From DASVVT01 sp036386415 (GTDB lineage Bacteria; Acidobacteriota; Blastocatellia; Pyrinomonadales; Pyrinomonadaceae), in contig DASVVT010000008.1 in NCBI GenBank assembly GCA_036386415.1, forward strand, positions 9,105 through 73,104: DNA of 64,000 bases, written 5' to 3'. Under the pieces are notes generated by a model. That model saw nothing but the letters and a program-made list of their open reading frames with translations. It had not been told where the DNA came from and did no database searches. The position numbers and the translations under genes were made by a program. Shown here piece by piece: positions 42,860-50,462 of the stretch (position 1 is the stretch's first letter; each line of letters starts with the position of its first letter).

Positions 42860-43420
42860 TTACGTTCTTTCGTAAAAGCTCAGGGATGAATCGCCCTGCT
42901 TCAAGATGCGCCAGCGCCGCAGGTCATTAAGCGCATCCTTCAACTCCTTCTTGTGGTGGTGCTCGACGACGAGCACGCCGTCCTCTTTGAGCAGCGTCGC
43001 GTCGGGCGCGGCGAGCGCCTGCATGACGGGCATGTAGTCGATGGCATAAGGCGGATCGAAGTAGACCACGTCCCACCCTTCAAGACCTCTGGCGATGGTG
43101 CGGCGCAGAAACTCCGCCGCCTCGCTCATGACCACTTCCGTCTCGTCCTCCGGGACTTGACAGAGGTCAAGGTTCGATTCGACGAGGGCGCACATCTTGC
43201 GCGAGCGATCGACGAAGGTGGCATGAAGCGCGCCGCGCGAGAGCGCCTCGATGCCGACCGCGCCCGAGCCCGCGCACAAATCCAGAAAGCGCGTGCCTGC
43301 GATGCGCGGCGCGAGAACGTTGAAAAGGGTCTCGCGCAGGCGGTCTGAAGTTGGCCGCACCTGCATCGAAGGCGGACTCCGAAGCACGCGCCCGCGATAT
43401 GTTCCAGCTATTATTCTCAA
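42860..43420 (-). CDS. rsmD: 16S rRNA guanine-966 N2-methyltransferase RsmD-like, copy 1
   Basis: A 186-residue SAM-dependent methyltransferase. It starts MRIIAGTYRGR (from a TTG codon), then VRPTSDRLRETLFNVL, the SAM-binding FLDLCAGSGAVGIEALSRGA and the catalytic DPPYA. It ends SLSFYER. These are RsmD hallmarks; the enzyme methylates G966 of 16S rRNA. A second gene of the same family lies directly upstream on the same strand. The weak TTG start and the missing ribosome-binding site make its expression uncertain. Confidence 0.85.
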   Translation of the reverse strand: MRIIAGTYRGRVLRSPPSMQVRPTSDRLRETLFNVLAPRIAGTRFLDLCAGSGAVGIEALSRGALHATFVDRSRKMCALVESNLDLCQVPEDETEVVMSEAAEFLRRTIARGLEGWDVVYFDPPYAIDYMPVMQALAAPDATLLKEDGVLVVEHHHKKELKDALNDLRRWRILKQGDSSLSFYERT

Positions 43421-43430
43421 CTTCAGAATC

Positions 43431-43494
43431 CAGGGGTCTCAGGTCTCAAGTCCGTGTTCTTTTGATCAGAGACCAGGGGCTTGGGACTTGAGAC
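43431..43494. repeat. Inverted-repeat element, CTCAAGTCC type
   Basis: tctcaagtcc (43444-43453) pairs with ggacttgaga (43484-43493). It lies between the two rsmD copies. Confidence 0.5.
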
Positions 43495-44055
43495 TTAACG
43501 CTTCCGTTCGTAGAAGCTCAGGCATGAATCGCCATGCCTGATAACGCGCCAGCGTCGCATGACGCCCACCAGATCTTCCAGCTTATTCTCGCAGTAATGC
43601 TCTACGACGAGCACGCCTTGCGAGGGCGCGAGCGCCAGTCCCTGCCCGAAGAGCTTGAGCACGGGCGCGTAGTCGGCAGCGTAAGGCGGATCAAGAAAGG
43701 CTATGTCCCAGGCGTCGTCTGTGCGCTCGCCAGCGCGGCGGACAAATTCCGCCGCCTCGCTCGTCACCACTTCCGCCTGATCCGCAGGCACAGCGCACCG
43801 CGCCAGATTCGTTTCGATGAAGCATGTGATCTTCGGTGAACGCTCGACGAAAGTAACAAACTGTGCGCCGCGCGAGAGCGCCTCGATACCGACCGCGCCC
43901 GAGCCTGCGCACAAATCCAGAAAGCGCGCGCCCGCGATGCGCATAGCGAGTAGATCGAAGAGAGCTTCGCGCAGGCGACGCGCCGTCGGGCGCACCTTCG
44001 GCGAAGGCGTGCTCTGAAGAGGCAGTCGGCGATATTTCCCGGCGGTGACTCGCAT
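43495..44055 (-). CDS. RsmD-like rRNA methyltransferase, copy 2
   Basis: A 186-residue paralogue of the gene at 42860-43420, roughly half identical by eye. MRVTAGKYRRLPL starts it, followed by VRPTARRLREALFDLL, FLDLCAGSGAVGIEALSRGA and DPPYA. The ATG at 44055 aligns with the family start, and an upstream ATG at 44178 adds 41 unrelated residues. Both copies keep the full motif set, so both may be active. One could have a different rRNA target. Which is the true RsmD cannot be decided here. Confidence 0.85.
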   Translation of the reverse strand: MRVTAGKYRRLPLQSTPSPKVRPTARRLREALFDLLAMRIAGARFLDLCAGSGAVGIEALSRGAQFVTFVERSPKITCFIETNLARCAVPADQAEVVTSEAAEFVRRAGERTDDAWDIAFLDPPYAADYAPVLKLFGQGLALAPSQGVLVVEHYCENKLEDLVGVMRRWRVIRHGDSCLSFYERKR

Positions 44056-44191
44056 CGCGCGCCTGATGATAAATGCGTCCGCGTGAATTATAAAGTGCGC
44101 AAGGTTTAACCTTCTCCGTTCAGCGCTCTTTAAAAGCAGGACAGCGCACCGCTCATCACGATGCGCCGTCTCTCGCATGGGTATGGCTCGG

Positions 44192-45055
44192 CTACTGGCG
44201 GCGGTAGATGTACTTGACTGTCCGGCTCACTCCGGCGTTGAGCGTGCCCACATTATAGGTCAGCCGTCCTACATAGTCGCCGGGAGCGGTCGGCACAGGG
44301 GCCGGCACCGGAGTACAGGTGGCTTTGGTAGCGGTGAAATCAGCAATCGTCTCGACCGTCGCGGTATGCGACAGTCCAAGTGTCTGCGCCGCCAGCATCA
44401 GCATGTGATGACCTGCGCCCGCGCCATTATCTTTGCCCCACACGGCATCCGCGTCGCGGTCGTAGATGTCGTCCGTATTGTCGTGCGGAAGACTGTTGAG
44501 TATGCGGCTGATGTTCCCGTCGAAATAGCGCGCCAGCTTGATGTCTGTGATCTGCGCGCCGGAGATGTTCTTCAGAGTCATCGTGATGAGAATCTCTCTC
44601 TCCTGCGGGTTCCAGTCGAACGTCTGCTGTAACTCGAACTTGGCGTCAAAGGATTGACGCGTGATGGTGAGCGGGAAAGTATTTTCGCCGCCCGGCTGCG
44701 AGATGGTCGACGGCCCCCAACCCTGTTCGGCAGGGCCGGAGTCGTAGGAGTTGTCCGCTCCCGTCCCGCAGACGACGTAACCCTCGTCGTCATCTCCCTG
44801 AATAAGGTGTGCGTATCCGGCAGGCGAACGGATAGTCCCGATGTTGCCATGACTGGATATGCAAATGTGAAAGAAGTTCTGACCTGTGCCGAACATGAAC
44901 TGTGCAATGCAGTCTGTCGTTTCTGGACTGTCGCCACGGGGCGGGGCGGCTCCTGGAATCTGTTGCCCGGATTGCCCCATGATAGAGGTGCAAGCCAACA
45001 GGAGTATGCAGAAGCAGAGAGCCGCCAGGGTTTTCGAGATGGTGAGATGTGGCAT
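44192..45055 (-). CDS. Secreted protein, unknown function
   Basis: A 287-residue protein with a signal peptide (TLAALCFCILLLACTSIMG; LLACT could serve as a lipobox) and an AAGGAG site. The mature part is beta-rich, with QFMFGTGQNFFHICISSHGN, ERTILITMTL-like strands (EILITMTLKNISGAQITDIK) and KLARYFDGNISR. The C-terminus has a Pro-rich linker and a terminal strand VSRTVKYIYRRQ. I do not recognise the family. Confidence 0.65.
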   Translation of the reverse strand: MPHLTISKTLAALCFCILLLACTSIMGQSGQQIPGAAPPRGDSPETTDCIAQFMFGTGQNFFHICISSHGNIGTIRSPAGYAHLIQGDDDEGYVVCGTGADNSYDSGPAEQGWGPSTISQPGGENTFPLTITRQSFDAKFELQQTFDWNPQEREILITMTLKNISGAQITDIKLARYFDGNISRILNSLPHDNTDDIYDRDADAVWGKDNGAGAGHHMLMLAAQTLGLSHTATVETIADFTATKATCTPVPAPVPTAPGDYVGRLTYNVGTLNAGVSRTVKYIYRRQ

Positions 45056-45262
45056 GTTGATTCTCCTTTAGATTCAGTCAGAGCTGAAGGAAAGCTGCAA
45101 AAGAGTTGTTTGACGACGCTACCGATGAACAATCTTCGGATGAGCAGACGAGCTAGCAGGGGAGGGCGTCTCTGTCATCAGCCGCATCGGTTCATGAGAG
45201 CGCAGCAAGACCATATGTCAAAAAGAGAGAGGGCGTCAAGATTTTCAAGATGAGAGTAGTGT

Positions 45263-45398
45263 CCTCATATGATTAGTGCTCTGTGCCCCCCTCTCGCGCC
45301 CTGCGGTGTCTGCGGCGGTGAGTCTGGCTGAAAGTTGATTCACCACCGCAGACCCGAGAGAACACGGAGGGGGCACAGAGAGAGTTGAGCTGAAACCA
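45263..45398. repeat. Dispersed element, CACAGAG family, copy 2
   Basis: This 136-base copy starts cctcatatgattagtgctct and ends ttgagctgaaacca, like 19911-20034. A stretch in the middle (gtctgcggcggtgagtctgg) differs in length. It fills most of the 390-base gap after recG. Confidence 0.7.
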
Positions 45399-45445
45399 AA
45401 GGTCACTACCAAGATGAGATGGAAAGGGAACCGAGCATATTCAGT

Positions 45446-47827
45446 TCAGCCTACAGCCGCCAGCCCGAAACGCGCATCAGCCCGGACACGCTCGATCAGA
45501 TTGGATGTCTCACGCGTCATGCGGCGCGCCGTCAGATAATAGTCCGCCTCGCGGCGTGCTTCTTCTAGAATTTGCACGTCGCGCACCAAGTTGCCGACGC
45601 GGAAGGTCGGCACGCCCGATTGACGTGTACCCATCACTTCGCCGGGGCCGCGAAGCTCCAAATCTTTTTCGGCGATGCGAAAGCCGTCCGAAGTCTCTTC
45701 CATGATGCCGAGCCGCTCGCGCGCGACACTCGTCCTCTTTTCCGAAGCGAGCAGGACGCAGAAGCTCTGCTCCGCTCCGCGACCGACGCGCCCGCGCAGT
45801 TGGTGTAGCTGCGAGAGGCCGAAGCGCTCTGCGTGCTCTATGACCATCACGGAAGCGTTCGGCACATCGACGCCGACTTCGACGACCGTTGTGGCGACCA
45901 GTATCTGAATCTCGCCCGCGACGAAGCGGCGCATCACGTCCTCTTTCTCCGCCGCCTTCATCCTGCCGTGCAGCAGGCCGATGTTGAAGGTTGGGAAGAC
46001 GCGGTCGCGCAGGTGCTCGTACATGCGCGTGGCGTCTTTCAAGTCCATCTTCTCCGATTCCTCGACGAGCGGGTAGACGACGTAGACCTGACGCCCGGCT
46101 CGCACCTCGCGCTCGACGCCCTTGTAGACGCCCGCGCGACTGTCCTCTCCGACGACCACGGTCTTGATGGGGGTGCGCCCGGGCGGCAGCTCGTCTATGA
46201 CCGAGACCTCCAGATCGCCGTAGACGGTCATGGCTAGGGATCGCGGGATGGGTGTGGCGGTCATCACCAGCACGTCCGGGTGAAAGCCGCGCGTGCGCAG
46301 CTCTGCGCGCTGTAGCACACCGAAGCGATGCTGTTCGTCTATGACGATGAGGCCGAGCTTGTGGAAGGCGACCGCCTCCTGTATGAGCGCGTGCGTGCCG
46401 ATGCAGGCGTGCACCTCTCCCGCCGCCACGTCTTTGTGAAACCGTCGCTTTTCCGTCGCGCGCAAGGAGCCTATGAGCAGCTCTACGCGATAGGGGGTCG
46501 GGGCGAGCAGACGCTTAACGTTGCGCGCGTGTTGTTCGGCCAGAATCTCCGTCGGGACCATGAGCGCCGCCTGATAGCCGTTCTCCATCGCCGCGAGCAT
46601 CGCCTGAAGCGCGACAATGGTTTTGCCGCTCCCGACATCTCCTTGCAGCAGACGGTTCATCGGCGCATCCGATTGCATGTCATCGAAGATGCGCGTGATG
46701 ACGCGCTCCTGCGCGCTCGTCAAGGTGAAGGGAAGGATTGAAGCGAGCCTCTCACGCACGCGCTCCGTGATCTCTATCACAGCGCCCTTCGGCTCTTTGG
46801 CTCTCTCAACGCGTTTGACTGCAAGCGCCAGGGCAACCCAGAAGAATTCCTCGAAGATGAGGCGCAGGTGAGCGGGCGAGCGTGCGCGCTCGTACTCGTC
46901 GATTGACGCATCTTCAGCCGGAAAGTGTATGCGGCGCATGGCTGGGGCGCGCTCGATCAGGTGCTGGCGCGCGCGCAGGTCTGCGGGCAGCGTCTCTGTG
47001 ATGGCCTCTTCAGGCAGGCGGCTCAGGACGGCGTGCATGATCTCGCGCAAACGCTTGGCGCGAAATTCTCCGAGCTTGCGATAGACAGGCACACGACGCC
47101 CGACGTGTATGGCCGCGAGCGACGGATCATCCTCTTCCTCCTCACTATCAACCGATTCGTCGCCTTCCGCCTCGTCATCCGCGTCGAGAGCGTCATCATC
47201 CTTTCGCACACCGCCAGTCTCCTTGCGCCCTTCCTTCGCTCCGTTCTCTTCGGCCAGGCGCAGCAAGGCGTGTTCGGGCGGCGTCCATGTGCCGGGCAGC
47301 ATTTCAAGCTCGTCCGGCTTGTTCAGACGAAGGCTGAAGGTGTTGCGTCGCGTGTCCCATTCCCAGAGGCCAAAGGCTATGAAACGCGCGCCGCGCTCGA
47401 AGCGCTGACGGTTGTAGGCGATGATGCGTTGCGCCGCGCGCCCGGACACGAACCACCAGACGACGACGGGCTTGCCCGTGCGCTCGGGGTCGCTGGCCGT
47501 AATCTCGAAGATGTAGAGCGGCGGAGCCTTCGGGCTACGATTCTTCCCGACCTGAAACCCGCCCGCCACCCTCACGTAGAGTTCGAGCGAAGCCTCCATG
47601 CCGTCATGCAGGTCACTGATGCGCGCCAGGTTCGAGCGATCCTCGTAGCGCATCGGCAGGTAGTTCAAGAGGTCTTCGACCGTCGCCTCTGTAGCGTCCG
47701 TCTTACCCGCGAGCGTCGCCAGAGCGAGCGCCAGCTTGCGCGCCGTCGCTTGCCCGAAGCGCGGGATGCCGAAACGGTAAAGCTCTATGGCGGGGGTGTC
47801 GAGCGTGATGGAGGCGCTTGAAGACAT
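45446..47827 (-). CDS. recG: ATP-dependent DNA helicase RecG
   Basis: ~793 residues. An N-terminal OB/wedge region (LPMRYEDRSNLARISDL) is followed by an acidic insertion (~residues 200-235, Glu/Asp-rich). Superfamily-2 motifs come next: LQGDVGSGKTIVALQAM (Walker A), VIDEQHRFGV (DEQH box), VMTATPIPRSLAMTVYGD, and VVEVGVDVPNASVMVIEHAE with QLRGRVGR. RecG remodels stalled forks and branched DNA. Starts further upstream (47845, 47953) translate into a repeat element and are less likely. Confidence 0.95.
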   Translation of the reverse strand: MSSSASITLDTPAIELYRFGIPRFGQATARKLALALATLAGKTDATEATVEDLLNYLPMRYEDRSNLARISDLHDGMEASLELYVRVAGGFQVGKNRSPKAPPLYIFEITASDPERTGKPVVVWWFVSGRAAQRIIAYNRQRFERGARFIAFGLWEWDTRRNTFSLRLNKPDELEMLPGTWTPPEHALLRLAEENGAKEGRKETGGVRKDDDALDADDEAEGDESVDSEEEEDDPSLAAIHVGRRVPVYRKLGEFRAKRLREIMHAVLSRLPEEAITETLPADLRARQHLIERAPAMRRIHFPAEDASIDEYERARSPAHLRLIFEEFFWVALALAVKRVERAKEPKGAVIEITERVRERLASILPFTLTSAQERVITRIFDDMQSDAPMNRLLQGDVGSGKTIVALQAMLAAMENGYQAALMVPTEILAEQHARNVKRLLAPTPYRVELLIGSLRATEKRRFHKDVAAGEVHACIGTHALIQEAVAFHKLGLIVIDEQHRFGVLQRAELRTRGFHPDVLVMTATPIPRSLAMTVYGDLEVSVIDELPPGRTPIKTVVVGEDSRAGVYKGVEREVRAGRQVYVVYPLVEESEKMDLKDATRMYEHLRDRVFPTFNIGLLHGRMKAAEKEDVMRRFVAGEIQILVATTVVEVGVDVPNASVMVIEHAERFGLSQLHQLRGRVGRGAEQSFCVLLASEKRTSVARERLGIMEETSDGFRIAEKDLELRGPGEVMGTRQSGVPTFRVGNLVRDVQILEEARREADYYLTARRMTRETSNLIERVRADARFGLAAVG

Positions 47828-47880
47828 CGCGCCCGATGATAGCATAAGCAGGGAATGGCTTGTGGGTCGTGTCCCAAGTT

Positions 47881-47990
47881 TCAACTCAACTCTCTGTGCA
47901 TCCTCCGTGTTCTCTCGGGTCTCTGCGGTGAGACTTACTGAAAGTTGATTCACCGCAGAGACACAGAGGGCACAGAGGATGCACAGAGAA
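47881..47990. repeat. Dispersed element, CACAGAG family, copy 3
   Basis: The left arm (tcaactctctgtgcatcctccgtg region) is an inverted version of the sequence in copies 1 and 2. The right arm has caccgcagagacacagaggg. It lies upstream of recG. Confidence 0.65.
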
Positions 47991-48168
47991 TCCAGCGGAA
48001 GTCATTGACACCTTACCAGCAGGTATATGGTCTACGTACCTAGACCACATTGCCGGCTGGATGTGAGCCGCGCCTATCCCCAACCTTCTTGTCAGCCCTC
48101 GCGCTGCATGCTCTACGAGCGTGATTCCAATGGAAAGTGAAGCGGCGCGATAAAAAGAGGGTCAAGAA

Positions 48169-48654
48169 TTAACAGGAGTGTCTTTTCTCTTCTAAGATCG
48201 CTTCCAACTCTGCGATGGTCTCCAAATCCTTCGGACGACCAGCCGCACGCTTGACGTGAATCAGTTGCTCCAGGCCAAGACAGAAACAGTCTACGCCGTA
48301 CAACCGAAGTTGGATGGAGCCGGGCAGCAACTCATCGTAACCGCCGCCGCCGGTGATCTCGCCCCATAGATCAAGCGCACCGAGGTTAGTGGTGAGGGTG
48401 AAGTTCAAACCATTCCAGATGGTTCGATCCTCCCAACTGAAGGGCAAACCGAAAGGCGCTCCACGTAAGTACGGATCATAGGGTGCGAGAGCTTGAATCA
48501 GACGTGAGACGTTTTCTGGGGTGCGCCGATAAACGATGTCTAAATCTTCAGTCAGGCGGCTCGAACCGTGGACTGTCGCCGCTGCGCCGCCAACGATGAT
48601 GAATTCAACCGAGTGATTAACCAAAAGCGAGATCAGCGCGCGGAAGTCTGTCAT
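48169..48654 (-). CDS. Nucleotidyltransferase-like protein
   Basis: 161 residues. FIIVGGAAATVHGSSRLTEDLDIVYRR-type wording places GG..A...H (the pol-beta nucleotidyltransferase GS/GG region) before an EDLDIV acidic pair. That is the active-site pattern of MNT/AbiEii-like nucleotidyltransferases. Such proteins are frequent toxin or antitoxin partners. It overlaps by four bases (ATGA) with the upstream 62-residue gene, so the two form a translationally coupled pair. Function unproven. Confidence 0.75.
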   Translation of the reverse strand: MTDFRALISLLVNHSVEFIIVGGAAATVHGSSRLTEDLDIVYRRTPENVSRLIQALAPYDPYLRGAPFGLPFSWEDRTIWNGLNFTLTTNLGALDLWGEITGGGGYDELLPGSIQLRLYGVDCFCLGLEQLIHVKRAAGRPKDLETIAELEAILEEKRHSC

Positions 48655-48839
48655 CGCGACGGCTCCCGTTCGCGCCCGGCTCGCCTGAGTTCTTCAGCAA
48701 ACTGCTGCAATCTTATCAACTTCTCGAATCGCTGCTCGACCGAGAGCCGCAGGTTCTGACGAATCAGGGTGCGATCCACGTCCCTTTTATACGCTTCGAT
48801 CACGGGGTCGGGCTTGAAGTGTTCATCCTGTCGGCTCAT
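48651..48839 (-). CDS. Small helical partner of the nucleotidyltransferase
   Basis: 62 residues, charged and helical (VIEAYKRDVDRTLIRQNLRL, FEKLIRLQQFAEELRRAG). The first gene of the pair; its stop overlaps the start of the nucleotidyltransferase gene. Size and position are like an antitoxin or specificity partner, but there is no recognisable DNA-binding motif. Confidence 0.65.
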   Translation of the reverse strand: MSRQDEHFKPDPVIEAYKRDVDRTLIRQNLRLSVEQRFEKLIRLQQFAEELRRAGREREPSR

Positions 48840-48911
48840 GATGGATTATCTCATCTGCCCTTCATTATACCACTAGCCAATCATCAGCTTCACGCCGCAG
48901 CCACTTTAAAA

Positions 48912-48970
48912 TCAGGAAGGCAAAAGGGAGGAAGCCAGGCTTGCTGCTCGTCTTCCCTTTTGCCTTCTGA
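48912..48970. repeat. Inverted-repeat element, GGCAAAAGGGA type
   Basis: tcaggaaggcaaaagggagg (48912-48931) pairs with the tcttcccttttgccttctga arm (48951-48970). It lies 18 bases beyond the bacilliredoxin stop. Confidence 0.55.
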
Positions 48971-48988
48971 CTTCGAATTTTGCCTTCT

Positions 48989-49429
48989 TTAACTTGTGGC
49001 AGCCGTCGAGGCGGCGCAGTATTGATCGAAGGCGCTGGTCAACTCCTGCGCGATCTCCTGCGGGCCACGGCCCTCTATCTGGTGGCGCTCCATCATGTAG
49101 ACGAGCTGGCCGTCTTTCAAGAGCGCGATGGAGGGCGACGACGGCCTGTAGCCTGTGAAGTAGCTGCGCGCACGGTCGGTCGCCTCAATGTCTGCGCCCG
49201 CGAAGACCGTTGCGACGCGGTCGGGTTTGACATCATGTTGCAGCGCGAGCGCGATGCCGGGGCGAGCTTTCCCGGCAGCGCAGCCGCAGACCGAGTTGAC
49301 GACGACCATCATCGTGCCTCGTGAGTTTTTGATAGCCTCGTCAACCTGCTCAGGCGTCTTCAACTCTTCAGCGCCGAGCCTCGTCAGCTCCTCACGCATC
49401 GGGCGGATCATAAGTTCTGGATATGGCAT
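48989..49429 (-). CDS. BrxA/BrxB-family bacilliredoxin
   Basis: A 146-residue cytoplasmic thioredoxin-fold protein of the YphP/YqiW family. NSVCGCAAGKARP carries the CGC active site. ATVFAGADIEATDRARSYF and SPSIALLKDGQLVYMMERHQ are characteristic. In Bacillus these proteins remove bacillithiol from proteins, and in Acidobacteriota the thiol partner may differ. AAGGAG precedes the ATG. The divergent gene is a GxxExxY protein. Confidence 0.9.
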   Translation of the reverse strand: MPYPELMIRPMREELTRLGAEELKTPEQVDEAIKNSRGTMMVVVNSVCGCAAGKARPGIALALQHDVKPDRVATVFAGADIEATDRARSYFTGYRPSSPSIALLKDGQLVYMMERHQIEGRGPQEIAQELTSAFDQYCAASTAATS

Positions 49430-49486
49430 AAGTTTTCTCCTTGCAAGAGGTCTTTCTTTGTTGGGTCATAGTTTAGCATAGCTGGT

Positions 49487-49873
49487 GTGAGCAGGGAGTT
49501 AAATCAAATTACAGGGGCGGTGATTGGTGCGGCAATGGAAGTTCATCATGTGTTGGGGCCGGGTCTGCTGGAGTCTGCTTATCAGGAATGCTTGAGTCGA
49601 GAGTTGACGGTGCGTGGAATTCCATTCGAGCGTGAATACCCGCTCCCGCTTGAATATAAAGGCATACGTTTGCAATGCGGTTACCGCCTTGACCTGTTGG
49701 TGGCGTGCGCGGTCGTGGTGGAAGTGAAATCCGTAGAGACCCTCGCGCCGGTACACGACGCACAGCTTCTAACTTACCTGCGGCTCGGCGGATGGAGAAT
49801 AGGATTGCTGATTAACTTCAACGTTCCCGTACTCAAAGAAGGTATTCGCCGTGAGATCATGGGCTATGGCTAG
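49487..49873 (+). CDS. GxxExxY family protein
   Basis: 128 residues from a GTG. The family signature GPGLLESAYQECLSRELT is near residue 28, and a PD-(D/E)XK-like core YRLDLLVACAVVVEVKSVE (D...ExK) follows. VHDAQLLTYLRLGGWRIGLLINF is also conserved. The fold suggests a nuclease-like domain, but no function is established. These genes are scattered singly in many environmental bacteria. Confidence 0.85.
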   Translation: MSRELNQITGAVIGAAMEVHHVLGPGLLESAYQECLSRELTVRGIPFEREYPLPLEYKGIRLQCGYRLDLLVACAVVVEVKSVETLAPVHDAQLLTYLRLGGWRIGLLINFNVPVLKEGIRREIMGYG

Positions 49874-49890
49874 AGTAAGAGGTCAGGAGA

Positions 49891-49982
49891 TTCACCACAG
49901 AGACACAGAGAACACGGAGATGGCACAGAGAAATTCACTCCTCTGTGTATCCTCTGTGTTCTCCGTGTCTCTGTGGTGAGCC
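49891..49982. repeat. Inverted-repeat element, CACAGAG family, copy 4
   Basis: caccacagagacacagagaa (from 49893) pairs almost perfectly with the ctccgtgtctctgtggtg arm ending at 49979. It lies between convergent genes. Confidence 0.7.
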
Positions 49983-49997
49983 AACTTTTCTTGATGC

Positions 49998-50462
49998 TCA
50001 ACCATCATCTACCTTTGAGACACTGACGCGACGCACTTCTTGACCATCACCCTGAATCGAGACGCGCCAGACAGGGGAGGGGAGCGGGTAGCCGCCCATC
50101 CGCTCTGCCCATTCGATACAGATGACGGCCTGCTCGTCCGAGAGCAGCTCTTCAAGATCGACGGCGTGCGCCGCCTGCGCGCCTTCGTCCAGACGATAGA
50201 GGTCTATGTGATAGAGCTTGAGACGACCCGCGTGCGGATTGACGAGCGTGAAAGACGGGCTGGTCACTTCTTCAGCGTCGATGCCGAGGGAGCTACTGAT
50301 GCCTTTGACGAAGATGGTCTTGCCCGCTCCGAGCGCGCCTTCGAGCAGGATGATCTCGCCGCCCGTGAGGAAATTGCCCAGATGAGCGCCGAGCCTGAAG
50401 GTCTCTTCGGGACTACGGCAGACCCACTGTCCCAACGGCAGGCGTGCAGCAGGCGCGTTCAT
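49998..50462 (-). CDS. tsaE: tRNA threonylcarbamoyladenosine ATPase TsaE
   Basis: 154 residues. The P-loop is LLEGALGAGKTIFVKGI, followed by VTSPSFTLVNPHAG and the Walker B-like ICIEWAER. TsaE is the ATPase partner of TsaB/TsaD in t6A37 synthesis on tRNAs. It overlaps the nnr gene by four bases (ATGA). This order, nnr then tsaE, is common in bacteria. Confidence 0.93.
   Translation of the reverse strand: MNAPAARLPLGQWVCRSPEETFRLGAHLGNFLTGGEIILLEGALGAGKTIFVKGISSSLGIDAEEVTSPSFTLVNPHAGRLKLYHIDLYRLDEGAQAAHAVDLEELLSDEQAVICIEWAERMGGYPLPSPVWRVSIQGDGQEVRRVSVSKVDDG

Noticed and set aside
46925..47821. 298-codon open frame antisense to recG
   Set aside because: recG is certain on the other strand.
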